Assembly: GCA_032191485.1 (NCBI GenBank) | Contig: JAVDOI010000019.1 | Span: 11,810,918 to 11,874,917 of the forward strand | Source of the DNA: Leptoclinus maculatus | Taxonomy: Eukaryota > Chordata > Actinopteri > Perciformes > Stichaeidae | DNA: 64,000 bases | Reading direction: 5' to 3' | Shown: positions 1 to 12,059 of the stretch, piece after piece | How the letters are laid out: the number at the start of each line of letters is the position of its first letter | Numbering within the stretch: the stretch's first letter is position 1 | Made by a program: the position numbers and the translations under genes | The notes under the pieces: model-generated | Database searches by the model: none | Told to the model about the DNA's origin: nothing | Seen by the model: only the letters and a program-made list of their open reading frames with translations

Positions 1-96
1 TGCTCCTTGTTTGCAGCTCATTTGCAGTTTAAGTGGTTGTTTGAGCATACAGCCTCGCAGCAAAGTAATCTGTCACAAGCTTACAAAGTGTGTTTG

Positions 97-99
<3 letters not shown>

Positions 100-129
<30 letters not shown>
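100..129. repeat. (CA)15
   Basis: A perfect dinucleotide run. Confidence 0.97.
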
Positions 130-131
<2 letters not shown>

Positions 132-939
132 CAGGGTGAAATGAAAATGTGTGATTTAAATACACGTCCTCAGGTTACAGCCGTGGTAGCCGTCATGTGT
201 GGCCTCGTAGTCCCGTGTTATTATTGCTACGGGTCATTGCTAAGTGTTAAATGTGTTCTCACTCGACAGCATGGGGGGGGGGGAATTCTTATCTCTCCCT
301 AACAAGACCTCTCTGAGCAGCATCACACAATCCCACCGGAATGCACATCAGCATTGCTCCGCAAAATGACGCTTCTCAAATCCCCGATCTATGGATCCGC
401 ACCGCTACACTGTCCGATCTATCTGTCGCAGGCTGTAGCGGGCGTCGTAGATTAGGAAGGCGCGGACTGATCAAACACAGGCTTTCAAACCAAAAATCTA
501 TTTATTTTGAGCTCTTTGATTGATGAAAAAGGACTGTGTGTGTGTTTCTTCTTAAGGGAATTGGATGGGGGGGGGGTGCATGTGAGGAGACGTGCAGGCC
601 AGCATGAGAGCACATGGGCACTCTCAGGTGTTGGTTTAATGAACACAGTCTCTGGCGCTGGCACAAACTGCCTCACTGGGACCAATGCGAATCAGCACTT
701 TGATGAAATATTAATTAGAAATATAATTTTTTTTTATATACCCGACTTTGATCAAAAAAATTCAAGTATGCTGTTTAATTTGTTCAACAATAACCCGCTT
801 TAATGAATTGAGAAAGCTATTCTTTCACTGTATTGGTCTCGTGACTCAAATCTGATTCTCCCGTCTGCGATGCTTTGCCAGCTTTGGGAATGCTGAAAGA
901 CAAAGAGTGGGTGTCGATCAGAGGATCGAGAGGCTCCAG

Positions 940-997
940 CCAATGAGCACTCGGAAGCACTAAGCCATGCCCACTGCACATCTGTACCATGACGTCA
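940..997. promoter_or_regulatory. CCAAT box plus full CRE palindrome
   Basis: CCAAT is at 940-944 and a perfect TGACGTCA (CREB/ATF site) at 990-997, about 46 bp apart. CRE octamers near CCAAT boxes are typical of activity-regulated promoters, but no transcript start is evident and the site is 3 kb upstream of the candidate first exon. A chance match is possible. Confidence 0.3.
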
Positions 998-3479
998 GAG
1001 TCCAGTGCACTGCAGCACACAGGCCAGTCCCTTTATGTGACTGATGTGCAGGAGGGCTTAGTCGCCCCCGATGGCAAAGATCCTGCACGTCCTCAGTCCT
1101 GTATGTTCATACAGTGGAGAAGGTTTCGTTGTGCAAGAAAGGTAAAAGCGTTGGTGCTTTATCCTTTTTATTCTTTTGAAACCCATAATAACACCTCCAA
1201 TTTGTCCCAGTATAACAATAGCGATGTTCTTTTTTTTGAGCCGAACATCATCATCAGTGCGAGTCTGTAAAATTGAACACTTTTCAACCACATTGATTTT
1301 TTTAAATGAACACAGCAGTGTATTTGGAAGTGTTCGCTCCTTCCATGTCTGGTATTGATACTCTTTTGGTAAGATGTTGAGAAAACCCTAAATTATGTTT
1401 CTGACTTAAAAGGACCTCTGAGACTAGAAAACATTTTGAGTATGATTTAGGAAAGGTCAAATCGGCCCCATATTTACCAATTAAAAGGTATACAAATGTG
1501 CAACGGGCATTGAAATAAAGTGCTATTAGAATAGTTTCTGAATGTATTTTTCTTACCGTTCCCTTGGTTTCAATCCTCTTCTGTGCAAAAATCAATAATC
1601 AGTTGGTGAGGTCAGTATCCCAGGAATCTCATCCATCCATATTGGATGATTTTTTCGTACAATACAAGTTCAGTACCAACGTTTGTGCCGCCAAATGCAC
1701 CTTGGCAGAGAGGAAAGTAACGGTGTGGATGGGCGTGTCACATGTCGGACTTTAATGCAGGAGACCGGTGTTTGTGTCCTGTCACAGACCAGTTCATTGT
1801 TTTTTATTAACTGTAACCGCCATGTTTTCTGTTCACCAAGTGTCATACCCTGAACGTATTCGCCAGAGCCAGCATCTATCCCCAACCTAACCATACAGTC
1901 GTTGCCATGTGCAGAAAGGAAGAACAATATATTGTACATGGATGTAAAGCTGAACCTCACTGAACATTTTCTGCTGACGAGGCTGAAGCCACCTTTGCTG
2001 CCTCCACATTTCAAACCAATCAGATGCCTGTACTTTTGGACCACATCTGGTGCGTCTCTGCCTAGCTCTCTTCTGGCACCATCGTGGGTAGCAATTCAGT
2101 TTCCCAGCATGCATTTCTCTAAAACATATACAGGAAAAAAGAAAAGATGAATTTTGACACTTTTGAGGTCCTGTCCTTTCATGAATATCATTGTTCCTGG
2201 ACTCGTACCTTATCCTCACACACGTGTGGGTGAGTCCACAGTGAATACTTGGTTTTATCAGTGTGAGCGGCCTTAATGGGATCCGCTGCTCCACAGCTCG
2301 AAATGCTGTTAACCTGCGATGTAAAGAGCAAATACTTTGAAGTCTCCCACAATCCCAAATCCCTCCGAAGAGTGCGAGTTCAACCCACTCGGCTTAATCG
2401 AGCTCACTGAGCTGTGTCTAACAATGCGAAGTCACACCGCGGCACGAACTGCTTGGGTTGTTCCTATAGCGACTAAACTAGAAGAAGAAAAGCTAAATAC
2501 TTTTGCTTTTTGATCCAATTATCGCATTCCACCTCATCGAGATGTCAACTTCAATGCCCGGCACCCAGTTTAATGGAACAAAGAAAATAATTTAATTTGA
2601 GAAAAGAGAAAGAGAAATATTCTTCTTTTGGTAGCTTGGACAGAGAATTGGATTAATGTGGATTACTCTCATGAAAGGGCCACTTGATGAGAGCAAATTG
2701 GATGAAAAGTGGAGACACACCGGTCCCTGAGAGAGTGGAAGTCTGTTGAAGTGGAAGTGCCTTTATTTCATGTAAAATGGCCTATAAAAGCTGCTTGCCG
2801 TCAATCGGTTGAAGTAGTTGTATTTCATAGAAACCTTTTAAGTGCGTCAGCAAAAAAAAAATAAAGAAAAAAGAATCAATCTAGGCCGACTGCACGGGAA
2901 CATGGCAGATATGTGGAAATGCTTCTAAAAAGCAACAGCCAGAGAAAGGGCTGGGCCGGGGGGGACCTTTAGAGAAAGCTTGATTAATGGATGGTAGCCT
3001 GAAATCTGCTGGTAGAAAGAAGACTTCACATTGTTTGATCATATCTAACCGCAAAAATATATATATATAATCTTTCATTTTGTGACCTATATTTACTCCA
3101 CTACAGCTAAGAGTGAATATACAGGAGCATCTTTCACACAATGTGTTTTTGATAACTTCAGTTAACATTCTACATCCCTCTTTTCCTCCAATCAAAACGT
3201 AGCTACACTGCAAAAAAAACAAATCTGTGACAACATACAAATCATGTAGTAATCCACTAAAGCAGAATATACTTACAGCAGTAGTAATGGTACTTCCCCA
3301 ATGCAAATAGTGTCTTTACTCAAAAGAAATTGTCCAATGGTATCTATTTTAGTTTTATTGTTTAGATCTGTGTGTGCTTTGTCATATAATAATCACACTT
3401 CACTGAAACATGTTTATTCATCTGTGTCAATAAAGAACGTGACGTGAAAGAGCATTTTTCTACAGTGTAAAAAAAACGG

Positions 3480-3986
3480 AGCGAACGTGAGTCTCGAGGC
3501 ACCCGGCGTGTTGTTGGCTGAGCCGTGTCGTGATGCTGCGACTGATTATTGGCGAAGCGAGAGGAGGAGGGAGGCGATAATCCGCGCGCAGACGGACCCA
3601 TCCGAGCCGCTGCCAGAGCTGCTTGCAGCGGGCGTCGGGACACCATGGAGCCGCTGTCTCTCCGCGGGTTTTGCTCTCCGGCCGAATCGCTTGAAGGACA
3701 CGCAGACTAGACGAGAGGGGGGGGGGGACGTCTAAAGAAGACCGGAGAGTTGCCTTGTTGTTGTCTTTTTCCGCGGATCTCTCTTCACCCGGAGCGTTGC
3801 TCATTTTACCGGAGCTCTCCACCATCTGATGCCGGGAGCGCAGCATCGGGTCACGGGCTGATCCGAGCGCTCGCCTCGGGGTCGTTTTTTTTTTTTTTTT
3901 TTTCGTGAAGCACACTACGTTTGGCTGATAAAAATAATAATAATAATAACGGATCAGCTGTGGATTGTTTGCCCATCAAAGGGATT
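3480..3986 (+). promoter_or_regulatory. ppfia2: CpG-rich promoter and 5' UTR of candidate alternative first exon
   Basis: CpG dinucleotides are dense from about 3480 to 3880, in contrast to the CpG-poor flanks, as in a CpG-island promoter. There is no TATA box; an inverted CCAAT (ATTGG) lies near 3547. The likely 5' UTR carries a T run at about 3885-3903, an (AAT)n run at about 3933-3949, and two short upstream ORFs starting at 3645 and 3829. An in-frame TGA at 3906-3908 closes the frame before the candidate start at 3987. The transcript start cannot be placed from sequence alone. Confidence 0.55.
3645..3710 (+). CDS. Upstream ORF, 21 codons, strong Kozak
   Basis: The context caccATGG matches the vertebrate Kozak consensus at -3 and +4. 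The frame begins MEPLSLRGFC and ends at TAG 3708-3710, 276 nt before the main candidate ATG. If transcription starts upstream of 3645, this uORF would be read first and would dampen translation of the downstream frame. A second short uORF, MPGAQHRVTG, lies at 3829-3861. There is no evidence of a functional peptide. Confidence 0.3.
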   Translation: MEPLSLRGFCSPAESLEGHAD

Positions 3987-4067
3987 ATGATTTTCGCAGA
4001 CATGAGTACGGGGACCAACTCCCCAAAGGTGCACCCACCGAATGGGACGAGGTTTTACACATTCCAG
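3987..4067 (+). CDS. ppfia2: Candidate alternative first coding exon (27 aa), GC-type donor
   Basis: The frame opens at ATG 3987 (second in-frame ATG at 4002), reads MIFADMSTGTNSPK ... RFYTFQ and ends at CAG 4065-4067. It is followed by gcaagt, the consensus of GC-AG introns. The end is phase 0, which joins directly to the phase-0 start of the next recognised exon (EFAALTKEL). An in-frame TGA at 3906 and a CpG-rich leader support a true first exon. If used, the product would lack the usual liprin-alpha N-terminus (MMCEVMPT...) and begin almost directly with the conserved EFAALTKEL coiled coil. I do not recognise the 27-residue peptide with certainty. It could instead start another transcript; phase and donor consensus argue for ppfia2. 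Confidence 0.55.
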
Positions 4068-6044
4068 GCAAGTTAACTGTGTGGTCCTTCTGCTGTTTCT
4101 CTGTCTGTGCATCATAACTCAGCTTCTTCTGTTAATGCTGGTGTTTTATGTTTCATTTTTCCTGTCAGTTCTTTGCTTTGTGGCTGTTATTGTGGCACAT
4201 TTAGAGGTGTGAAAAGCAGAGCCAGTGAGTTTTGGGTGTTTCCTTTACCTACATGACTCCCTCAGTCTCCCATGTCTGCTCAATCCGAATTCCCCTCGAC
4301 TTTGCATCGGTTTTGCAATGCAGGCCACTGCTGTTTTCCCCCTTTTTAGAAAGATCATAATAGTCTTTCACAATGTCTTGTAAAGCGAAAGCAAAGTGGA
4401 TGTATACTGTAGTGTATGTGCACTCATTAATCAAGACCTAAAGGAAGGGACTCTGCTTTCTTCTCACTTTAAGATCCCAGAGGACAGAATATAAGAATCA
4501 TTTTAATGGTTTCACACTTCAGCTCGTTAAATAAAACATGCCAGAGTAAAATCGTGCGAATGCAGAGTTCATCTTCATACTGTATAATGATGTTCAATTA
4601 TTCAGGCTCAGCCCACTGAATCTCACCCCTCTGTGTATCTATATTTGACTTGTGATCTAGTTGTGTTATATTCCTCCAGTTTCTGAAGAGAAGTGAGGAC
4701 ACATGTGCACATCGTGCCCTACATTGATCACTGTAGGCTTGCATATTTGCAGCTCTTTCCCAGAGTGCCCGTGCATGGCAATGAAGCGGCGTCAGTGGAT
4801 ATTGATCGAGTGTGTTCCACATGACTCTTGTAACCAAGCCAGCACTTTTCTGGGTTGTCTTTTTTTTTTTTTTGCTGTGGGTGGGAAGGAAGACAAGAAG
4901 GAAATGTTCAGCAAGTGAGATTGTTCAAGAACCTGCTGGTTGCCTTTTTTTTCGCCCCTGAAAAAAAGAAAGAAAGGTGATGATGGTTGAATTTCTTTGC
5001 ATCCAGGTGCAGTCAGCGTGATTCACTGGAGAGGAGAGGAGAGGGGCTTGTGGGTCGCTTTTCAAGTGAGCACAAGTGCTGATGGGAGCTCAGATGAGAT
5101 GTTTATGCAGCGTTACACCTGCCTCATCAGGCTGATCACATTACGGGCCAGCAGCAGAGCAGAGTGTCTCATCCCGTCTTGTAAATTTGAGTCCCCTCCC
5201 CCCACATTTGTTTTGCCATTGCGTTGATATTTTAGACGACAAGAAAAAAGGCCAGGGGCTGCAAAGCCCAATAAGGCACAATGTCATTACCTCTGCCTCT
5301 TGAATCACTTTCTCCAATATCATGATCGTCCTCCCTGCAAACTGCACCGCCGTTGTGACTTTTCGCATTTGAAGATTGTGTCTGGGGCGTCATAAAAACC
5401 CGTCTTTGCCTTTTCATGTCAAATCATTAGTGAAGAAAAGGCTCCCCGAGGGCTCGTCGCTACCTGTTGGAAGAAGCTCCACTGATTATATCACAAAATC
5501 AAAGGCGCCCTGGCTCACAGATTATAGTTCCAGGAAATCCCCATTAAAAAAAAAGAAAACTCTGCATCGGGCTGCTTCAATACACATAAATCACAATTCA
5601 TTTTCTTCCACCCTTGAGGTGACTTGAGATCTATCGCGCTTGTCGAGGTAATAAGCATGCATCACTACATCGAGTCACGCCAAATCGGCGCGTTCTCAGT
5701 TCAGCCATTTTGAACACCCTGTCAGATTGTTTACCAACTCCTAATGATATTCATTTTTATCAGATTGCCCTTCCCAGTTTGCAATTACAAATCGGCCGGG
5801 GCAAATTGAATTAAATTGCAAAGTAGGGGAAGCCTCAGCAGCTCCGTCAGGGTGACGGAGCTATTGGGTTCCTTTAGTATTCACTGCCAGGCTCTGCAAA
5901 CATGCACCCAGAAGTGTCGGGGTTTGCTTAGTTCGGGAGATCTCTAAGTCTGCCACGCAGCTGTGTCTGAAGACTCTCAGTCGATATCTCCTCGATGACG
6001 ACCTGAAGACGACTGGACGTCTACAGCCGTGCTAGCAGCTCTCA

Positions 6045-6275
6045 GTGGTCCTCAACCTGGGGGGTATAATTCCCAGATGGTTGTGGAGACCCCTAGATGC
6101 TGCCAAATCCTACACACTGCACCTCAAAGAGACTACCAAAATGATTACAGTTTACCCTGAGGGGGACATGAATGTCTGTACTAAATTTCATGGTAATTCA
6201 TCCAGTCGTTTCTAGTAATTTCACTCCTAATCCCTCAAAAGTGGTGGACAGACAGACCGACATTGCCAAAAAATA
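6045..6275 (+). repeat. Dispersed fish repeat (GGGGACATGAATGTCTGTAC family)
   Basis: The text CCCTGAGGGGGACATGAATG, then TCTGTACTAAATTTCATGG, is one I recognise as recurring widely in percomorph genomes. The copy is diverged, and its ends are approximate. Confidence 0.6.
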
Positions 6276-9203
6276 GTTTGAAACTCCTTTGAAGTGCTGA
6301 TTCTGCATTTTAAAAAGGTGACAAGGAGGCATGCGGCAAGTTGTTGTACATTAAGGCGTGTCTGCCTCCGTCAGTGGCTTTTCTTTGTGTATCTGATGGA
6401 GCGACATCCAGTGACATCTCTCCCACGGGAGAGGTTTGCTGGCCTGCGCTCCGAGCCCACTGGACCATGTTAGTGGGTTCACAGCAGAGTCTTAACCTTG
6501 AGTCCCTTTGATGTGAACCAAGAGATGTGCTGGATGCCTCAGCAAGCCGTTATAAAAAAAAACAGGAAAAGTCCATGTGATGTCTTTATCAAGCGACACT
6601 TCAAGAGGCAATTTGAGAAACCGTGTTTCTGCTCCCTGGGCAATTTTCCGCTGAGATGAATGCAGTTCTGGGTTTTGAGCTCATTGAGTGTAAAAGTTTC
6701 GTGTCAATGTTCAAACTCTTAGAATCTGGTGTTGTGAGTCAGACTCCAGAGGCCGACGGTTGCTTGTTGAAAGCAGCATCTTGCAACGATTCATCCCTTT
6801 TATTTTTTAAAGTTCAGTTCAACCCACGTCGCTTTGTCCACGACCTAGTTAATACCCCGTTGTTCCCATCCAATAAGAACCTCAAATCGTTTGTCAGGGT
6901 TGAGCTACCTGAGAAATGAGATGTAATTGTTTCCCAGTATTTGTCCTTGGTTGTCAAATTAGCGCTGCATGTGATTAGCCTCTTCAGCTGCTGTGTCTTT
7001 GCCATGAAGGCCTCTTTGTCTAAAATGCGTTGTTTTCCCACCCGGGCAACATGCAGCCTCGAGCAGAGGAAGGTGTTGTTACAGCGCAGAGGCTCATACG
7101 GAACAGTTAATTGAACGAAATTGGATAACAAGGATGAAGTAACACTGACTACCTAATCTGATCAGCGCCGGGGCAAAGTCACGGCGAAGTTGGCAGCCAA
7201 ACTTTCTGACAGATTGTCAGATACGTTTCACTCGTCCCTCTGGTCCTTTTTTGCTGCAAAGGTCTCCCCTCTGGCTGCTGGCTTGAGTGGAGAGGAAGGA
7301 AATGAGCTGGTTCTTACAGCTCTCCTTCAAAGTAATCCTCTCTGTTGCAGTTAACTGGCATTTGGGAAGTTTATTGCAGCGCTGCCGGCCGCAGGGGGGG
7401 GGGGGGAAGGGGACTCTGGCTTTAGAGCTGCTGTTTGGGGTCGGATGTGTCCATTCTGTCCTCCGTGCTCTGTTTGTGAGCACGGCGACAGCCGAGGCCA
7501 ACCCCACTCAATCAAACCGTTAAAGCCGCGCCTCGTCCGGCCCTCCCTCCTGACAGTCTGACTGAGAGTTTGCATTCAGGGCTCGGCAGAAAAAGACGGA
7601 TGACAAGGCTGCGCACGCTGATTAAAAAAAACAAAAAAGTGCTACTTCTCCTTTAGCCTGGTGCTAACCTCCACACGGGGACATCCGGGACGAGCTTCTG
7701 TTGTACGCTGCTCGAGCCGAGTGCAGGGACGGCACAGGGCCTGTTATTCAGCGCTGCATCTTCAGATGCATGAATCACACACACTCTCTCGCACCTTCAC
7801 GCCCACAGCTGAGCACTTTCCCGGGGCCCAATCAGGCTCTTAGAGCCAGGAAGGTCTGCCAGACAGGATAACTCATCAGGTGACACCAGACGGCAGTTTG
7901 AATGACAAGTAAGCACCTATTTCATCTGCGCCCGGGGGTGTGTCATCATGGCGATGCCTCAACTGTCGACGGTCTATCTTGGTGTTTATTCTCTCGTGGA
8001 ATCGGAAATAAACCTTCTAGCCTTTGTCGGTGAGGGAGTTTATCATTCTTTGTGACCTTGGGCTGTTGTAGAAATCTGGCGTGAAAAGCTTTACAACAAA
8101 TCTATTCAGAATTTAAGTCATTTATCGAGCAAAAATGACAGATGTTTGTTTGTTTGATCTCAAATGTGAGGATTTTATTCTTTTCTCTGTTTTCAAATAT
8201 TTAATTAAGAAACAAATCAACATATTGATCGGTAAAAATAGACATCATAGTTCGTCGAATGATTGAATTGCAGCCATTTAGATGCCTTTCCTGTCGTCTC
8301 TGCTCAACTTACTGTATTAGTGACCTCTCACTGCCTACTGCATGTCAACGCTTAATCTTGGAAATCCCCATTTGTGCAGCATGATGCTGGGCTAAATGCA
8401 GGGTCCCGCCCCTGTGATGATCTCTGCACATGCATCAAAGCACACCGCGGTTACTCAACTCATCACATGACAAGCGGCTTGATCCGGCCGGAAACACGTG
8501 GAAGCTTTTGTGAGAGCTTTTTTTTTTTTTTTTTGTTCACTGTTGCAAGCTGAGCATCTAACTGATCAACGGGACTATTTCTGTTCCGATGTGAATAACG
8601 GCAACAACACACATGACTGCAAAGAAACAAACGACAAGAAAAAGACACAGAGGCGTGAACCGCACAGAAACGCTCTCTTGTCGAACAGACACATGTACAT
8701 GTACGCACACACTTTGATACAGCTGCAAGCTTATATCCACAGCTGTCTTACCCCTGTCACACACACACACACACACATTCCTCCCCCGTCCTCGCGTGCC
8801 CCGCCCTCTCTGTGTCATGTGTTCAGGGACGGTTGATGGGACAACTAAAGGTGGCTGTATGCAAATGAGCGCAAAAACGGCAAATTGATACACGGCTTCC
8901 AGATTGAAGTCGAACTGTTTGACCTTTTATTCGTTACGCTGGCACGCTGTAATTACATACAAACATCCTCACCGACACACGGTCCTCCCCTCGGTGTCTG
9001 CTGCTGCTGCCGGTCTCCTGAGTGCTGCGTGTACGTGTGTGTGTGTGTTGGAGGCGTTTGCCCTATTTTCTTGGTCTTTTTTTTAATCAGCCCTCGTGCA
9101 TTTAAAATCTGTCCGGGGCAGATGGGGAAGCGAGTTTGACCCACTTTGATGGATTCCACACCGATTAAAAGGATGAGTGAGCTTTCGAAAGCAAGAGGCC
9201 CCT

Positions 9204-9208
<5 letters not shown>

Positions 9209-9252
<44 letters not shown>
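9209..9252. repeat. (TG)22
   Basis: A perfect dinucleotide run. Confidence 0.97.
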
Positions 9253-9255
<3 letters not shown>

Positions 9256-9659
9256 TTGTGTGTTAGTATGTGTGAACACAGAGAGATGGAATAGAAGACT
9301 GTCTATTTGTGGATCAGTGGTGTGTAAGCGTTACTGTAAAGCCTGTACCTTAGAGGCAGCAGCTCGGTTCAATCCCTCCAGGAATGAATACAAACTCAAA
9401 CAATCCACAGAGAATTAATAAATACATTTTACAAACCTCTGGCTTTCTTGTAACAGTGGAAAGGACTTTCCTTGCTTGTCGTTTCAGGAAGCATTTGCTC
9501 TTTACTCAATTTTTAAAGTCAACAAAACTGAACCTTCTTCTCCTCTAATACCTGAAACTAACCGGTTGCTTTGTAGAGCGTGCTGCCAGCAATGCTTAAC
9601 AACGTAGTAAGTAATACAATTCCATAAACAACTATTTGCAATGTAAAGATATAGTGGTG

Positions 9660-9815
9660 AAGATACACTGTTAGCTCTGTCATTACTGTTGCCATTCTTT
9701 GCGCTGTTAGCACCCTCAGTTGCTAGCTGCCCGTTCAGCAGTCGCCATGTTGAGAGCCGTGTGGATACAATCCTCCATCATAGATGTGGTCTGAATTTCG
9801 AATTTAGCACCTTTT
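9660..9815 (-). repeat. Dispersed repeat A, copy 1 (minus)
   Basis: Its reverse complement reads GGTGCTAAATTCGAAATTC, then ACGGCTCTCAACATGGCGAC and GGTGCTAACAG, and aligns with 19465-19585 on the + strand. It is a moderately diverged interspersed element. Confidence 0.75.
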
Positions 9816-11094
9816 AGTCTATAAAAAATCATCCTGCTACCAGAAATACTTGCGAGCACACCAACTCCTCCTCAATAATGTCACTATTTACCTGTAAAAT
9901 TTGCTAAAATAATTTTTTGGGGATGTTTAGCCTTTTTAAAAAATCCGAGTCGTGACCCATTTTTGACATTTGTGTCTTCAGGACGGAACAAAAAGGCTTC
10001 GGGCTCAGTGCCACAGATGGAGTAGGAAGCTCAAAAAGTAATGAAGGACTCATTCTTGGTTTCAGTTTTTTCATGGGATTCGTTGACACAAACACAAATG
10101 TAGAATATTTCCAGCTGTATCCTTTAATGTGAGATGCAAATGTCTTATTCTCTTTGTCACACATGTTAATTAATCTCCTGGTGTAATGGCAGCCGATGTT
10201 GTAACTAATAGGGTACAGAGCAGGTACACACACAGCACAGATCCCACAGAGATTTTAAAGTGGAGTAGGTTGCACACACAAGCCAAGCCACTCACTTCAA
10301 TAGACTCTAGTGTGCCGACAACCTCTCTGCATTGATGCAATTATGGTGTAACCCTTTGCCTGGTTTCCTGCAGCAGTCTGATCTCATTCATCCAACAGTG
10401 TGGACTTGAAAGGCTTGACAGAATACAAAGAGGGGAATTTATCATTTTTCTCTTCCAGGTTGAAATCAAAGCGGAATGAATCTGTATACTTCGTGTGTGT
10501 GTGTGTGTTTGGTCAAATGGCTGACTTGTTAGCCATTTATTTGCCAGTGAGAGTGACATCAATCTCTGAGGTTCCGGGGTCGATCAAAAAAAATACATTT
10601 TATAAGAACAAATAGAGCCTCAAGAAAACTTCCTGAGTTAATATACTGGCTGGTTTGGGGGGCAAAAAAAAAGATCGAGAGAGGGAGATATGGTAGAGCA
10701 ATGCATCACCAGACCTACCTCAGTGCTGATCACCTCACTAGAGACTCATTCAGCCATTGACATTGTGTCCCTTTCCCTGCAGAGTCAATGCTCAGACACC
10801 AATTGACCCGATAACCAATCGACATTGGAAACGATGTACAACCACACACACACACTTACACAGACGCATACATATAGTGTTCCCATCCTCTCATTGTCCT
10901 GCAGTTGGGAGGTGGTGTTGTTTTGTTATTTTTCTTTGCCCTAAAACCCGTCTGGGAGTTTCATAGTGTGTTTTCAGTTCACTGTAACATATTAGCGGCC
11001 TAATGCAGGATAGCCACCGCTCCGATCTAGATCTAAGTCTGCGGCTATCTCTTCTGTCAACGTATCAGTCGCCTAAAAATGTCTTATTGCACTT

Positions 11095-11225
11095 AGCTTC
11101 CCCCTCTTTTCCCCCAAAAAATGCCAAACTTGAGGCTTCTCAACCGTCGTCCACAAACCAAGACGTCTTGTTTACTACGTCCACTTCTCGTACACAGTCT
11201 GTGGTCCACAATCAAGGTAGGGGGA
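11095..11225 (+). repeat. Dispersed repeat B, copy 1
   Basis: It reads AAAATGCCAAACTTGAGGCTTC ending in ACGTCCACTTCTCGTACACAG and aligns with 20585-20690. This is the most diverged of three copies in the window. Confidence 0.6.
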
Positions 11226-12000
11226 GTAGCACCTGCCCCAGATTGTAATACAAGTACCAGCCCTGTTGTTAGTGTCCTGTTGTCTATGGGGTCCATTGGT
11301 ATTCAGACTGTGGCTGTCAGGTTGAAGATGACTCTAAGCTTTTATCAGAGTAAAAGTCAGTAACTGTGTCATTTCTATCCTCACACTTACTTTGCAGCTT
11401 TTGCTTAAGTGAGTCTGAAAGTGTCTTATTCCATTCCTGTGTTCATCCATACATGCTCTGTCTTAGACTTCTTTCCATCTGGCAGGGTGGCATTCCGCTG
11501 TCCGTAGTGCTGAAGCTGTAGTAGCCGTCCCATAAGGCACTCCTCCGTGGCTGTTGGATTTTATACCTCACACACGCGCTCTGTAATGGGAGTAGTGGTG
11601 GACTCCTACACTCCACCATCAACTCTACGTCTCTGTCTCTTTTGTCCCGTGACCCCCCCCACTCCTTCTCTCCGAGCGTCTCCTTGTGTTTCAGCGACCC
11701 ATCCACTGTGCCAGTTTGATTAAAAGGCCAATAAACAGTCCATTTGGAGGCTGTGTTTTCAAACTGCTGTCGGGGTTGAATTCATTCATCCCGAGCCTCT
11801 CTACAGCCTGCTGTGTTAAGACTTTAAAAACCGCCGCACCCACACTGTCTCCTTGCAACATTATGTTTCCCCCGCAGTCAATTCACATGAGGAGATACAG
11901 TACGCAGTGGCCTTTGTGAATAATGCAGTGGCAATAAAATCTTTTGCTATGTTCAATTACACCAGCTTTGGCTGCCTCCTCTTTTACTGCGGCTCCTCTT

Positions 12001-12005
<5 letters not shown>

Positions 12006-12053
<48 letters not shown>
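12006..12053. repeat. (TG)24
   Basis: A dinucleotide run followed by a short CG-alternating stretch (gcgcgcac). Confidence 0.97.

Positions 12054-12059
<6 letters not shown>

Larger units (their letters stand above)
1..3479. other. Upstream non-coding sequence
   Basis: No exon with liprin-like or other recognisable coding content was found on either strand. The stretch holds a (CA)15 run at 100-129, short G runs, a CCAAT box at 940-944 with a full CRE palindrome at 990-997, and AT-rich sequence from about 2500 to 3480. It may be intergenic, or an intron of ppfia2 if the usual first exon lies further upstream. Confidence 0.5.

Noticed and set aside
9340..9390. GGTTCAATCC, a B-box-like motif that could mark a tRNA or SINE
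   Set aside because: No matching A box or cloverleaf could be drawn; insufficient evidence.
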